Part shown: in pieces, positions 15,597 to 24,804 of the stretch | How the letters are laid out: each line of letters opens with the position of its first letter | How positions within the stretch are numbered: the stretch's first letter is position 1 | Assembly: GCA_964555285.1 (NCBI GenBank) | Contig: CAZKRM010000017.1 | Span: 1 to 64,000 of the forward strand | Reading direction: 5' to 3' | DNA: 64,000 nucleotides | Source of the DNA: JBBIQV01 sp964555285 | Lineage (GTDB): Bacteria; Nitrospirota; Nitrospiria; Nitrospirales; Nitrospiraceae | Position numbers and translations under genes: made by a program | The notes under the pieces: generated by a model | Seen by the model: the letters and a program-made list of their open reading frames with translations, nothing else | Database searches by the model: none | Told to the model about the DNA's origin: nothing

Positions 15597-16700
15597 TCAG
15601 GCACAGAGTTCCTTGTAGAGGGTCATCGTTTGAGCAGCGGAGCTTTGCCAGGTAAAGTGCTTCGCTCGGTCCAATCCCTTGATCTTCAACGTCGCTCGCA
15701 ATGACTCATCTTCAAGCACACGGACCATTGTTTCACCCATTGCTCGGACATCCTGAGGATTGACGAGCAGGGCGGCATCTCCGGCAACTTCAGCCAATGC
15801 CGTGGTGTTGGAGGTCACCACCGGTACACCACAGGCCATCGCTTCCAACACGGGCATCCCAAACCCTTCGTACAACGAGGGGAAGACGAACAGATCGGCG
15901 GAGGAATACAACAACTGCAGATCGCTCGTGGACAACCGGCCCGGGCAGAGCACCTTTTCCGTTAAGCTGCGCCTTCGAGCCGTTTTCTCATAGTCCCCGA
16001 ACGGATGGATCGGCGAGCCGACAAGGACCAACATTCTTGGCCCCAGTTTCTTCCGGACCATCTCCGCCGCTTCAAGAAATATCTGGTGATTCTTGCGCGG
16101 GTCAGCCCCTCCAATAAATAAGACATAGTGTTCGGCCGTCAGATCGATCCGTTTCCGCAACTCCGCCATCGCCTGGTCGTCCCGACGTGGCGCAAAGTCC
16201 TCCGACACTCCATTAGGAATCACCCTGATATGCTCGCGCTTCAAGCCATAGAGTTCCACGAGTTCTCTAGCGGAAAACTCGGACACCGTGATGACTTTTC
16301 TGGCTCGAAGCGCGGTTTGTCTCGTCTTGAACGACGACGGCCATTGGCCCAACATCTTCTTCGAGTACTCAGGATGGCGATCCAGCCAAAGATCGTGAAT
16401 GGTCACGAGCCCGCCATAGCGCCCGACTGTCTGCATCCTAAAGTTGGTTCCATGGTAGAGGTCCAACCGATCGGAAGAGCCCCGCTTCCCCATCCCCCAG
16501 CGGCTCGAGTTCATCCACTGGAGCCGCTCAACACCCGGCCACGCCGTCACTGAGTCAGGCCGCTCAGTGCCCGGTTTGGCATAGGCCAGAAAATCGATTC
16601 CTTCCTGCTGTGCCAGCATCGTACGGAGCAGATGGTAGCTATGCCATCCCACCCCACCCAGATCGCCCACCATCGGATTGGCATCAAAACCGATTCTCAT
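15597..16700 (-). CDS. Glycosyltransferase family 4
   Basis: The 367-residue GT-B enzyme begins MRIGFDANPMVGDLGGVGWH. Its C-terminal donor domain has YVLFIGGADPRKNHQIFLEA and the retaining GT4 E-x7-E motif SLYEGFGMPVLEAMACGVPV (residues about 278-297). It probably adds a hexose, rhamnose or mannose to the O-antigen or core. It overlaps the next upstream gene by 4 nt, so it is part of the same operon. Confidence 0.85.
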   Translation of the reverse strand: MRIGFDANPMVGDLGGVGWHSYHLLRTMLAQQEGIDFLAYAKPGTERPDSVTAWPGVERLQWMNSSRWGMGKRGSSDRLDLYHGTNFRMQTVGRYGGLVTIHDLWLDRHPEYSKKMLGQWPSSFKTRQTALRARKVITVSEFSARELVELYGLKREHIRVIPNGVSEDFAPRRDDQAMAELRKRIDLTAEHYVLFIGGADPRKNHQIFLEAAEMVRKKLGPRMLVLVGSPIHPFGDYEKTARRRSLTEKVLCPGRLSTSDLQLLYSSADLFVFPSLYEGFGMPVLEAMACGVPVVTSNTTALAEVAGDAALLVNPQDVRAMGETMVRVLEDESLRATLKIKGLDRAKHFTWQSSAAQTMTLYKELCA

Positions 16701-17833
16701 CCTCGCCCCTTCTGTATACCCAGTACCTCACCATATAGCTGTTCCACCTGCGCAACGGACGCATCGAGGCTAAAGTGCTCCTGCGCACGCGCGCTCCCGC
16801 TACGGCCCATCTGCTCTCGCCGAGCCTTGTCTTCCAGGAGCGAGACCACGGCTGCTGCCAATGATCGGACATCGCCAGGAGGAACAAGCAAGCCAGTCTC
16901 TCCCTGTGCTACGACTTCGGGAAGCCCTCCTGTCGTCGTCGCCACCACAGCTTTGCCCATGGCCATCGCTTCGACTACCGCGATCCCAAACCCCTCCATG
17001 AGTGCCGGATGCACATACAGATCGAGGGCGGCCAAGAACGGCTGAACCGGGTCTTGAAAGCCAACAATATGCACGCGATCGGCAATCTTTAGTTCCTGCG
17101 CGAGCCGCTTCAATCGATCGGCATAGTCGTGATCGTCACTGCCCACGATCACGTAATGCACCATAGGAACCGCATGGACGATAGCCGGGAGAGCCCTAAG
17201 CATGACCTCATAGCCTTTTCGTGGAAACAGATTGGCGACGGTACCTAATAAGACGGCTCCGTTCGGAAGCCCGATCTTCTGACGAACAGCCTGGATATCA
17301 TGCGTGGATTGTTTCTTGGAAAGATCGATGCCGCTGTAAAGCGTTCGGACATTTTTTACTGAAACCCCGCCGGCAATCAGCGCCTGTTCAATCTGCCGGG
17401 AGATCGCAATGACGGCCTCTGCATGATTAAGCTGATACCGTCGCACCTTCGCCGACTCGATTTCCTGCCTCACGTGGGCCACGATCGGCAAGGGATTGGA
17501 CGTGCGGTTCGCGATCGCCCTCACGGTATGGGGCACCCACCAGATGTCGTTCACATGAATCATGGCTGGATCGAGTTGATTCATGAGGACCTCTAGACGC
17601 CCAATCGCCGATCGGCGCTGAAGAACAGCGAGGGGTTTTCTCCAGGGGGGAAGGCTAAGCGCATGAGTGGGAACTGCAATCGCATGGAGTTGCTCCCGAA
17701 ACGGTCCCGTTCCTGGACAGACTACATGCGGCTCCCACTTGTGACGATCGAGTGTCTGTAGCAGTGCGATCAGATCGCGTTCCGCCCCACCGATGGCTTC
17801 GATCCCATGCACGTACAGAATTCGTGTGCCCAC
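16697..17833 (-). CDS. Glycosyltransferase family 4
   Basis: The start is chosen at GTG 17833, which overlaps the stop of the upstream GT2. The protein then begins VGTRILYVHGIEAIGGAERD, a proper GT4 start with the Gly-Gly-Ala-Glu motif (378 residues). The open frame extends further upstream, but that part reads as out-of-frame upstream gene. The donor domain has GTVANLFPRKGYEVMLRALP and MEGFGIAVVEAMAMGKAVVA (E-x7-E). Specificity is unknown. Confidence 0.85.
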   Translation of the reverse strand: MGTRILYVHGIEAIGGAERDLIALLQTLDRHKWEPHVVCPGTGPFREQLHAIAVPTHALSLPPWRKPLAVLQRRSAIGRLEVLMNQLDPAMIHVNDIWWVPHTVRAIANRTSNPLPIVAHVRQEIESAKVRRYQLNHAEAVIAISRQIEQALIAGGVSVKNVRTLYSGIDLSKKQSTHDIQAVRQKIGLPNGAVLLGTVANLFPRKGYEVMLRALPAIVHAVPMVHYVIVGSDDHDYADRLKRLAQELKIADRVHIVGFQDPVQPFLAALDLYVHPALMEGFGIAVVEAMAMGKAVVATTTGGLPEVVAQGETGLLVPPGDVRSLAAAVVSLLEDKARREQMGRSGSARAQEHFSLDASVAQVEQLYGEVLGIQKGRG

Positions 17834-18612
17834 TACTTGGCGTCCGGGTGAGAATCGGCCTGCCTGGTTGCATCCCACAGCTTGGCATATTTCACAAAGG
17901 TGTACATGCTGGCGAATACACAGATAATGAGTCCGTGCACGCCATCGCGAAACCCCTGCCTTTTGAAATAATACTTCCAAAAGGTAAACAGCGGACGCAC
18001 TGTCAGATCCGTCCATCGAACTGTCTTCTTCGTTTTCCCGCGCTCTCTCGCTGCTAATGTCGTAAAGTTATTAAACTTCTTGAAGTGGTCTTCGATCGTC
18101 CGTTCCGTGTAATGATCAAGCGCATGGGTCAGATATCCGTGCAGTCCTTCAAACACAATCCGGTTGTGAGGCTCGCTGGCATCTAACCTACCGACGCCAC
18201 GTCGGAACAATCTGAGCTGATAGTCCGGGTACACCCCTCCCCACCGAATCCACTTTCCATAATAATAATTCTTCCTCGGAAGCGAATAGGCCACCGGACC
18301 TGCTTGGCCGGAAGTCTCTAACACGCTTTGGATTTCTGCACGGAGATCGTCACTGACTCGCTCATCGGCATCCAGAATAAAAACCCAGTCTGATGTGGCT
18401 CGATCGATCGCGGAGTTTTTTTGTTCACCAAAACCATTCCACTTGCGCTGAAAGACATGCGGCGTAAACTCCCGACAAATCTCAACGGTATTGTCGGTAC
18501 TATAGGAATCGACTGCGATGATTTCATTCATCCATGCTACCGAGTCGAGAGCTTCGCGAATGTTCCGTTCTTCATTGAACACGACAATCGCGCAAGAAAT
18601 CGTTTGATGCAT
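17833..18612 (-). CDS. WaaE/KdtX-like glycosyltransferase family 2
   Basis: The start is ATG 18612, preceded by AAGGA; a TTG six codons earlier is less likely. The 259-residue protein has ISCAIVVFNEERNIREALDS, VDSYSTDNT and the metal site FILDADERVSDDL. A C-terminal membrane-proximal segment (LIICVFASMYTFVKYAKLWD) is characteristic of the WaaE-type LPS core transferases that add beta-glucose to heptose. A related complete copy lies at 21416-22207 and a broken one at 18637-18936. Confidence 0.85.
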   Translation of the reverse strand: MHQTISCAIVVFNEERNIREALDSVAWMNEIIAVDSYSTDNTVEICREFTPHVFQRKWNGFGEQKNSAIDRATSDWVFILDADERVSDDLRAEIQSVLETSGQAGPVAYSLPRKNYYYGKWIRWGGVYPDYQLRLFRRGVGRLDASEPHNRIVFEGLHGYLTHALDHYTERTIEDHFKKFNNFTTLAARERGKTKKTVRWTDLTVRPLFTFWKYYFKRQGFRDGVHGLIICVFASMYTFVKYAKLWDATRQADSHPDAK

Positions 18613-18636
18613 ATCGGTTCCTTCAGGCAAATGTTG

Positions 18637-18936
18637 TCAGGAAACTTCCCTTGAGCAAGGCATGATCATTCCCCGTGCCCTGCTAAACGGCTGAATGTCT
18701 CCCAGGAGCGAGGCAGTGTGAAGGCAAGCCTGAGTAAGCTTACGGGCATTGCGACGGTTTCTTTCTTTCGCCCCACCTCCTCGGGCCAAATCTGCCATAT
18801 GGTCACTACTCTCCGCATCAATTACCGCACCCTCGTCAACCCAATGGACAAACTGGCGACAGTCTGGAAGATTATGCTCCTCATTCTTGGTGATCGCCAC
18901 GCAAGCCACGGTGGACAGACCGGAAACACTGGTCAT
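18637..18936 (-). pseudogene. Truncated WaaE-like GT2 remnant
   Basis: The ATG at 18936 overlaps the upstream stop (ATGA). The first 55 codons match the start of WaaE-type enzymes (VACVAITKNEEHNLPDC, then VIDAESSDHMADLARGGGAK). After that the sequence no longer resembles the family and the D-A-D metal site is missing. It is most simply a third WaaE-like gene that lost its body by deletion. Confidence 0.65.
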
Positions 18937-19937
18937 GACGGCACTCCACCGGGCAGCAGCGTCGCCGCCTGCTCAAACTCCCGGCGGTACTGCCCGACTA
19001 CGCGATCTGGGCTGATCCAGAGCCGGCGCCATGCGGTGGCACGATCCAGCTCCTGCACCAATTTCTTCACAGGCTTCACCACACGCCGAGCGAATCGCAG
19101 CCCAGCGGACGATGAGGCAAATTCCGCCGGCTTACACCACAGCTCGGCCTGTTCGGCCTGGCTCCACTTCCGGTCGATCGTCAATCGTTCATGGGTGCAG
19201 GCAAACGGCTCCCGCTTACTCTTCATCGTTGCCCGGATGAAATGATGCACGAACGACGCCCCTACAACCATGCATCGTTTCATATCCCCGACTACCTGTT
19301 CGCGCTTGCGCAAGGTGTAGTACAGGTCCCAGTCAGCGGACTGAATCCGTTCGTCCAAACCGCCGAGTACATCATAGGTCGATCGCCTGATCATGACACA
19401 GGACCCGACGATGCCGTCGAACATCGTTCCGGCAAACGCTCGGTATGCCTCCCCGCAATAGCGTTCCCAGTCGCCATACATCGCCTGAATCATCGTTCGT
19501 AGCTGGTCGATGCCTTTCCCACTGGAGAGCCGCCCTTGTCCGATCGCCGCCCAGCGCCCCTGCATCCAATCGGTCAAGGAAGCAGTCGGCATCATTTCCA
19601 GCCCCAGCGGCGACGCGGCATCGAGGCGATGGCACTCCATCGCTTCGATCAAGAATCCGTTCCAGTTCGGCGCAACGTACAAATCGTTATTGATATGGCA
19701 GAGAAACTCTCCGCTCGCCAAGTTGGAACCGAGATTCATCGATTCCGGGTAGCAGAGGTTTCGATCGTTTCGAATCACCCGGCACCCATTCGCCTCAAAG
19801 AACTCAGCCGACCCGTCCGTCGAGTGATTGTCGATCACGATCACTTCGTATGGGCCGGTCGTATAGCGCTGTATCCCCTCTAGAAAGAGTTGGTTGTGCC
19901 CCAATTGATTGTGCACGGCGACGATGACACTCAGCAT
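18933..19937 (-). CDS. Glycosyltransferase family 2
   Basis: The 334-residue GT-A enzyme begins MLSVIVAVHNQLGHNQLFLE, with VIVIDNHSTDGSAEFFEANG and a metal-site region FLCHINNDLYVAPNWNGFLI near residues 78-97. The central insert (residues about 115-180) resembles rhamnosyltransferase-like GT2 proteins of O-antigen clusters. The acceptor is unknown. It is coupled to the remnant WaaE copy downstream. Confidence 0.8.
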   Translation of the reverse strand: MLSVIVAVHNQLGHNQLFLEGIQRYTTGPYEVIVIDNHSTDGSAEFFEANGCRVIRNDRNLCYPESMNLGSNLASGEFLCHINNDLYVAPNWNGFLIEAMECHRLDAASPLGLEMMPTASLTDWMQGRWAAIGQGRLSSGKGIDQLRTMIQAMYGDWERYCGEAYRAFAGTMFDGIVGSCVMIRRSTYDVLGGLDERIQSADWDLYYTLRKREQVVGDMKRCMVVGASFVHHFIRATMKSKREPFACTHERLTIDRKWSQAEQAELWCKPAEFASSSAGLRFARRVVKPVKKLVQELDRATAWRRLWISPDRVVGQYRREFEQAATLLPGGVPS

Positions 19938-19964
19938 GATGTGACGCTCGGCCGACCGTTCATG

Positions 19965-20813
19965 TTATCCCCGAAACCCGCGTCGAAGGACTTCCCGATA
20001 GAACTGGAGATTCAGCCAGCGATTGCGGCGGGATGCCCAGCGCCGGGAGGATCGGAGACGATCCGCCATCACCGCCGGGTGCGATCCACCGAACTCTTTC
20101 AACATGGCATAGTCTTCAAACTGAAAACTGTCGTGCGCCAGTTGCTTGGCCTCTGCGGCAGGAATATGGCCCCCTCCATGATAGACCGCCACTTGCTCCC
20201 GTTTTTTTTCCGTCATCGTTTTGGGGTCCTTCACCCACCCATAGTGAAAGACGCGCCCGTTCGATGGAGCAATCCATTCCTTCGGTCCGCTCTGGAGGTA
20301 CTGCTGCGTCGCCTTGAGATGGAACCCCACGGCGTCGCCGCAGGACTCTGCCTCACCGTTGTTCCGAATGATCCGCACAGCTTTGTGGTAGAACCAGGGA
20401 TTTGTCGACCAATAGTCCGCGATAAAGTGCAGATACCTGAACAAGAGCCCTTTCACCTCGGGATTGCCAAAATGACGGCGCATCGCCTCCTGGATGACCG
20501 GCAAATCCTCCTCGTGGATGACCTCATCGGCTTGAATGTAGAACGCCCAATCCCCTGTACAGTGGGACAAGGCGATGTTGGTCTGCTGCGCATAGATGAG
20601 CCCGTCCTTGCGGAGGCTGTCGTCCCAGATCGATTCCACAATGCGGATCTTCGGATCGCCGATCGACCGAATAAGTTCGTGCGTGCCATCCTCGCAACGA
20701 CCGACATTGACGATGAACTCGTCGACGACGGGAAGAATCGAGCGGATAGACTCCACCACCGGGTAGTCATACTTCACCGCATTCCGGCAAAAGGTAAACC
20801 CGCTGACCTTCAT
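19965..20813 (-). CDS. Glycosyltransferase-like protein (GT2 fold)
   Basis: The 282-residue protein begins MKVSGFTFCRNAVKYDYPVV, with FIVNVGRCEDGTHELIRSIG and WAFYIQADEVIHEEDLPVIQ (the Q-A-D-E position of the metal site). This subgroup is common in LPS and capsule clusters. The C-terminal third is basic and aromatic (SSRRWASRRNRWLNLQFYRE), probably contacting the membrane. It starts within the 3' end of the Uma2 gene (4-nt overlap). Confidence 0.75.
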   Translation of the reverse strand: MKVSGFTFCRNAVKYDYPVVESIRSILPVVDEFIVNVGRCEDGTHELIRSIGDPKIRIVESIWDDSLRKDGLIYAQQTNIALSHCTGDWAFYIQADEVIHEEDLPVIQEAMRRHFGNPEVKGLLFRYLHFIADYWSTNPWFYHKAVRIIRNNGEAESCGDAVGFHLKATQQYLQSGPKEWIAPSNGRVFHYGWVKDPKTMTEKKREQVAVYHGGGHIPAAEAKQLAHDSFQFEDYAMLKEFGGSHPAVMADRLRSSRRWASRRNRWLNLQFYREVLRRGFRG

Positions 20814-21403
20814 GCTTCGCCGTCCTTCTCCTTCTGAGGTTCAGGCGGTGGCACCTCGAACACATCGCACAGGAGAATCTCGACTCCCTCCAACGACCGC
20901 AAAGCCAGCGTCTCGGTGGCACCAACAATGTCCGGCCCCTTCAGCACGCCATCTTCCAGCCAATACCGCTCAACGAGCATCTCGTCGGGATGGACAATGA
21001 TGTATTCCTTCACCCCGAATCGCTCATAGAGTCGTTTCTTCTCGCGCTTATCCTTGAGCGCGGTGCTCGGGGAGAGCACTTCAATGACCACATCAGGCGC
21101 GCCATAGATCCGGTCCTGAATCTTCCGCTGATCGCAGACCACCAGCACATCCGGCTGGATGAAATTATAGTCGTCCAGGTAGACATCAAGGGGGGCGATA
21201 AAGACTCGACATGGCTTGCCCGCCAGCCTGTCCGCTAGTTTGCGGTAGAAGTTTCCGGCAAGAATCTGATGCCTCGGCGTCGGCGAGGGCGTCATGTCAT
21301 AGGCTTCCCCGTCAATGACCTCCCAGCGTTCTTCATCCGGCCAGGTCATGTAGTCCTGCCAGGTGTATCTCACACCAGCCCGCTTTTTCGATTGGGGTCC
21401 CAT
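20810..21403 (-). CDS. Uma2-family (DUF820) putative endonuclease
   Basis: The 197-residue PD-(D/E)xK-fold protein contains YNFIQPDVLVV (catalytic Asp region), APDVVIEVLSPSTALKDKRE (E-x-K) and YERFGVKEYIIVHPDEMLVE. Uma2 proteins are multi-copy accessory proteins of unclear biological role. It sits inside the glycosyltransferase operon and is coupled to the GT gene downstream, so it is transcribed with LPS genes but probably unrelated to them. A broken relative lies at 50500-51060. Confidence 0.8.
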   Translation of the reverse strand: MGPQSKKRAGVRYTWQDYMTWPDEERWEVIDGEAYDMTPSPTPRHQILAGNFYRKLADRLAGKPCRVFIAPLDVYLDDYNFIQPDVLVVCDQRKIQDRIYGAPDVVIEVLSPSTALKDKREKKRLYERFGVKEYIIVHPDEMLVERYWLEDGVLKGPDIVGATETLALRSLEGVEILLCDVFEVPPPEPQKEKDGEA

Positions 21404-21415
21404 GAAGCCCTCCTC

Positions 21416-22207
21416 TCACCGTCCTTTCTCTCGGCCTACCCGCTTCTCTCGCCCCTCCCTATGGGCGTTCTGCTCCCAAAGTTTGGCATATTTGATGAAC
21501 GTGTAATAGGCATAGAGCCCCGAAAGAATCAAGCCCGGTACGCCGTCAAGACAGCCGGCACGGCCCAGGTACATCTTGAAGAAAGTAAAGAGCGGGTGCG
21601 AGACAAGTTGGTGCGGATGAAACCGGCGTCCCTGCTCCACCATCCGTCGCGCCATCAGATCGGAGTAGCGGTCTTGCTTGGCGAGGTAATGATCGATGTC
21701 CCTGAAGGGATACTGCAACGCCGCTGCCTTCAGATACCCGATCCGTCCATCGAGATCGAACCCTTCGTGCACGAGTTCTTCCCGATACCGCATCCGGCCT
21801 TTACGGAAGAGCTGCGGTTGTCGATAATCCGGATACCACCCGCAATGTTTGATCCAGCGGCCCAGAAAGTAATTCTTGCGCGGGACGAAATAGGCCTCGG
21901 CCTGCGGTCCACCGGCTAACAGGCGTTGTATCTCATCTCGCAATTCCGGCGTCGCTCGTTCATCCGTATCGAGACTGAAGACCCAGTCATGGGACGTGAG
22001 GGAGACCGCCTCGTTTCGTAGCCGACCGAAGCCGTGGAAGTCAACCTGGTACACCTTGTCCGTGAACTCACGGCTGATCCGTTCGGTTCCATCGGTGCTA
22101 TGGGAATCGACCACCACGAGTTCATCCGCCCACTTGACGGACTCCAGGCACGCGCGCATGTTCGGCTCATCGTTGTAGGCAATCACATAGACAGAGAGTT
22201 TAGACAT
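21416..22207 (-). CDS. WaaE/KdtX-like glycosyltransferase family 2
   Basis: The start is ATG 22207, overlapping the upstream GT9 stop by 8 nt (263 residues). It has KLSVYVIAYNDEPNMRACLE, VVDSHSTDGTERISREF, FSLDTDERATPEL (metal site) and the C-terminal hydrophobic LILSGLYAYYTFIKYAKLWE shared with the copy at 17833-18612. It probably adds a sugar to the LPS inner or outer core. The last 20 residues are strongly charged (HREGREKRVGREKGR). Confidence 0.85.
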   Translation of the reverse strand: MSKLSVYVIAYNDEPNMRACLESVKWADELVVVDSHSTDGTERISREFTDKVYQVDFHGFGRLRNEAVSLTSHDWVFSLDTDERATPELRDEIQRLLAGGPQAEAYFVPRKNYFLGRWIKHCGWYPDYRQPQLFRKGRMRYREELVHEGFDLDGRIGYLKAAALQYPFRDIDHYLAKQDRYSDLMARRMVEQGRRFHPHQLVSHPLFTFFKMYLGRAGCLDGVPGLILSGLYAYYTFIKYAKLWEQNAHREGREKRVGREKGR

Positions 22208-23219
22208 GCAGTACCGTGAGTGGTCTTGCCCGGGCGACAACCTCTTGAACCAGACCTAGCACTGCATCGACCGTGAGACGATCCAGACAGTCCCAATAGG
22301 GGCAAGCTTCATACACGCATTTTTCGCACGTTGGCACATCTGGCCGCAATACATACCCTGCACCTAACGGCTGCCATCGCACCGGGAGATTGTTACGCCG
22401 TGGATCGAACAGGCTGATGTTCGACACGCCCAGCGCTGCGGCAATATGCGCCGGCCCTGTCGCTCCAGAAACCACGGCCTGACTGGCGCCGATCACGGCC
22501 AGCAGTTGCCGGATCGTTAATTGTCCCATGAGATCCAGCACCTCCGGTTGCCACCTCCCATTCTGAAGCACCTCAGACCGAAACCGTTCACCTTCTGCTC
22601 GGCTTCCCGTGAGGATCACGCCGATTCCGCAACCTGTCAGCGCATGGGCCAGATCATGATACCGCGCCGACCGCCAACGACGAGCCGCAAACCCACCCGG
22701 ATGTAGCACCACCGTCGGTTTTGGCAGACCAGCGAGCTGTTCCCGCGCCCACTGACGCTCATGATTGGTGAGAACCAGCGCCGGTCTGACCACAGGACCA
22801 GGGTCCAGTCCCAACCCCTTCAACATACCAAGGTTGTATTCGCTCTCATGCTTCGAGAAATCGTGCCGGTGCTCATACACCCGTGTATTTGCGAACAGGC
22901 TATACCACCGATAGCCGGTCGCCACTCGGATCGGCACGCGCGCGGCCCAGGCGGCGATCATCAGGCGGCGGAACGGCTTGAGAAACACCGCCGCGTCGAA
23001 ACCTCGTTTAAACAGCGAGACCAACTCTCCGAACGAGTCTTGATCTGTGACCGTCAGCACTACGTCGATATCAGGGTGATGATCAAAAATCGGAGCCGCG
23101 TACTCGCTGGAGAGAAAGGCAATGTGTACTCCCGGCATCGACTGGCGGAGCGCTGAGGCCACCGGCAGACACAGGATTTCGTCACCGATCCCGTCAGGTC
23201 TGACCAGCACGATCTTCAT
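22200..23219 (-). CDS. Glycosyltransferase family 9 (heptosyltransferase-like)
   Basis: The start is ATG 23219 (MKIVLVRPDGIGDEILCLPV), giving 339 residues. The frame is open further upstream, but that part is remnant sequence. The donor domain has VVLHPGGFAARRWRSARYHD and VVSGATGPAHIAAALGVSNI, with S-G-A-T replacing the usual N-D-S-G of heptosyltransferases. The Cys-rich end (CEKCVYEACPYWDCL) is retained. Its specificity may differ from WaaC/WaaF. It overlaps the remnant upstream by 4 nt. Confidence 0.8.
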   Translation of the reverse strand: MKIVLVRPDGIGDEILCLPVASALRQSMPGVHIAFLSSEYAAPIFDHHPDIDVVLTVTDQDSFGELVSLFKRGFDAAVFLKPFRRLMIAAWAARVPIRVATGYRWYSLFANTRVYEHRHDFSKHESEYNLGMLKGLGLDPGPVVRPALVLTNHERQWAREQLAGLPKPTVVLHPGGFAARRWRSARYHDLAHALTGCGIGVILTGSRAEGERFRSEVLQNGRWQPEVLDLMGQLTIRQLLAVIGASQAVVSGATGPAHIAAALGVSNISLFDPRRNNLPVRWQPLGAGYVLRPDVPTCEKCVYEACPYWDCLDRLTVDAVLGLVQEVVARARPLTVLHV

Positions 23220-23468
23220 CGGTGCGCCAACCGATGAGTCAGTTGCTCCAGAACCGCTTCGACAACCTTGCCTGGGGTAATACTCACCAAACATTCCCGC
23301 TCGAGTGAGTTCAGACACCGCCGACTGTAACAGGGTCGGCAAGGAACGTTGTGAGTCAGCACCACATGACCCGTTCCATAGGGTCCGGTGCGTACCGGAC
23401 TTGTCGGCCCGAAGACTGAGACAACCGGCGTCCCGACCGCCGCCGCAACGTGCATGGGGCCGGAATCG
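23216..23468 (-). pseudogene. C-terminal remnant of a WaaC-like heptosyltransferase
   Basis: The frame encodes GPMHVAAAVGTPVVSVFGPT through the Cys-rich loop and ends LEQLTHRLAHR, matching the last third of the enzyme at 24801-25841. Bases 23322-23468 are identical to 24913-25059 (147 bp), while the final 35 codons diverge. There is no N-terminal half: the sequence switches abruptly into a GT4 fragment. It is a leftover of a second heptosyltransferase gene after deletion or recombination. Confidence 0.75.
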
Positions 23469-23698
23469 CCGAATCAAGCTCCTGAACGTCTGAATGGCGG
23501 TCGGATAGTGCGATCGCCCCATCCACACCGTCTCCACCGGTATGCCCTTGCTGCGCGCCATCTCGCAGATCGGGCTTTCCGGTTCGACGATCAGGCGCAG
23601 CTCATGGCCCCGTTTCAGCAGGCGCTTCGGCATGAAGCGCCACCGCCAGCTCCTGGCCACCCACCGTCGTGCTGGATTCTGAGACGAAGATCTTCACC
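23469..23698 (-). pseudogene. GT4 N-terminal remnant, copy 1
   Basis: From GTG 23698 the frame reads VKIFVSESSTTVGGQELAVA, a GT4-like Gly-Gly-Gln-Glu start. One extra base near 23630 then shifts it into the frame that continues RGHELRLIVEPESPICEMAR and AIQTFRSLIRRFRP. It is cut at the junction with the heptosyltransferase remnant. A second copy of the same start lies at 24585-24804, on the other side of the MNT/HEPN module. Confidence 0.65.
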
Positions 23699-23792
23699 GA
23701 TGTTCATGCGTCTGCCTGACGGCCTTCCACACTTGGAGGTCAGCCAGGACTTGAGAAAGACAAGGCCAGATGGACATTTCAGCCGGCGCCAC

Positions 23793-24182
23793 TTACAGAT
23801 AGCCTTGGGATTCCAGGTATCCCCTGACCATCCGCACAATTCTTCCCGCATGAGCGAGCATCCGTTCAGCCTCCTCTCTGGGAAAATCAACGAGATAGTC
23901 GTAGTCTCCTACATTACGGTCCGTGAACCCAGCATGAAACAGTTGATGAAGTTCTTGGGGAAACACCCCCGTCTTGACAAAATGTTCCCAAAAACCCGCG
24001 ATGACGCCGCTGTGTTTCGAGAAGGTCAATCCCTTGGCCAACAAGACCCCTTCCACCACATAGAACATCGCGTAATAGGCCCGTGAGGCGCAGAAATCAT
24101 AGTCCCCTTCCTCAAAGTTCCGCTGAGCGGCTTTCAGACTGCGCTCCGCCTTCTCAACCAACCGCCTGACTCCTTCGGTCAT
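23793..24182 (-). CDS. HEPN domain protein
   Basis: The 129-residue helical protein contains KAAQRNFEEGDYDFCASRAY and YAMFYVVEGVLLAKGLTFSK, matching the COG1895-type HEPN proteins. The later HSGVIAGF His is the usual position near the active groove. It overlaps the upstream MNT gene by 4 nt. It is probably the toxin or target partner in an MNT/HEPN pair inserted between two copies of a GT4 gene start. Confidence 0.75.
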   Translation of the reverse strand: MTEGVRRLVEKAERSLKAAQRNFEEGDYDFCASRAYYAMFYVVEGVLLAKGLTFSKHSGVIAGFWEHFVKTGVFPQELHQLFHAGFTDRNVGDYDYLVDFPREEAERMLAHAGRIVRMVRGYLESQGYL

Positions 24183-24511
24183 AGGACAGCGCTGCCTTCT
24201 TTCCGGAGATTCTTCACAAACGCGGAGTCTTGACCGGCAAACTCTCTCGCCCTGATCGGAATCACGGACAACACGATGGGATGGCCGTCTCCAAACGAGA
24301 CTTGGTACGCGATGGCTTCCAGCCTCCGTAGTTCAGCCCAGAAATCGTCCATGTCTCGTAACACCACCAGAAGATCAACATCGGATGCGCCTTCCCAGTC
24401 ACCCCGTGCTCGCGATCCGAACAAGATGATCTGTTCCAGATTCTCACCATACAGCCCCTCGACCTCCCGTTTGAATCGCTTGACGATGTCCTGCCACAGG
24501 TTCTCAGGCAT
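24179..24511 (-). CDS. MNT-type nucleotidyltransferase
   Basis: The 110-residue minimal nucleotidyltransferase has QIILFGSRARGDWEGASDVD at residues about 27-46 (GSxxxG and D-x-D), then LLVVLRDMDD. It is the upstream member of an MNT/HEPN pair with ATGA coupling. By family it would AMPylate or otherwise control the HEPN partner. The pair is a third MNT/HEPN-type module in the window, with sequence clearly different from those at 3345-4494. Confidence 0.75.
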   Translation of the reverse strand: MPENLWQDIVKRFKREVEGLYGENLEQIILFGSRARGDWEGASDVDLLVVLRDMDDFWAELRRLEAIAYQVSFGDGHPIVLSVIPIRAREFAGQDSAFVKNLRKEGSAVL

Positions 24512-24584
24512 GACTCTCTCCCCGAAACAATGAACTCACTGACTTGGTAATCCCCCTGCCTTGCAGCACCGCGGCGACCTCTTG

Positions 24585-24804
24585 CTACACCAGCTCAGGC
24601 GCGATGGCCTTCAAACATTCCAGCGTTGCGGCAGTCGCAGATGAAACAAGGACGGCGGGCCGCATGGCCCTTTCCATCGAACGCCTCGGTTCCATGATCA
24701 ATCGGAGAGCATGTCCTCGCTTCACCGGTCCTTCAGCATGGAGCACCACTGCCAGCTCTTGCCCCCCCCACGGTCGTGCTGGATTCTGCAATAAGAATCT
24801 TCAC
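24585..24804 (-). pseudogene. GT4 remnant, copy 2 (frameshifted in a G8 run)
   Basis: The GTG at 24804 overlaps the stop of the WaaC-like gene. The first codons (VKILIAESSTTVGG) match copy 1 at 23698. A run of eight G (24769-24762) then has one base too many, and the ELAVVLHAEGPVKRGHALRL segment lies in the next frame. After about 45 codons it jumps to what looks like a GT4 C-terminal part (LVSSATAATLECLKAIAPEL). The gene is dead by frameshift and internal deletion. Confidence 0.6.

Noticed and set aside
16697..18016. 439-codon version of the GT4 gene
   Set aside because: The first 61 codons overlap the preceding GT2 gene in another frame; GTG 17833 gives a normal GT4 N-terminus.
22200..23660. 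Single 486-codon gene covering the GT9 and the sequence upstream
   Set aside because: The first 147 codons are a GT4 fragment followed by out-of-frame heptosyltransferase sequence; the GT9 starts naturally at 23219.
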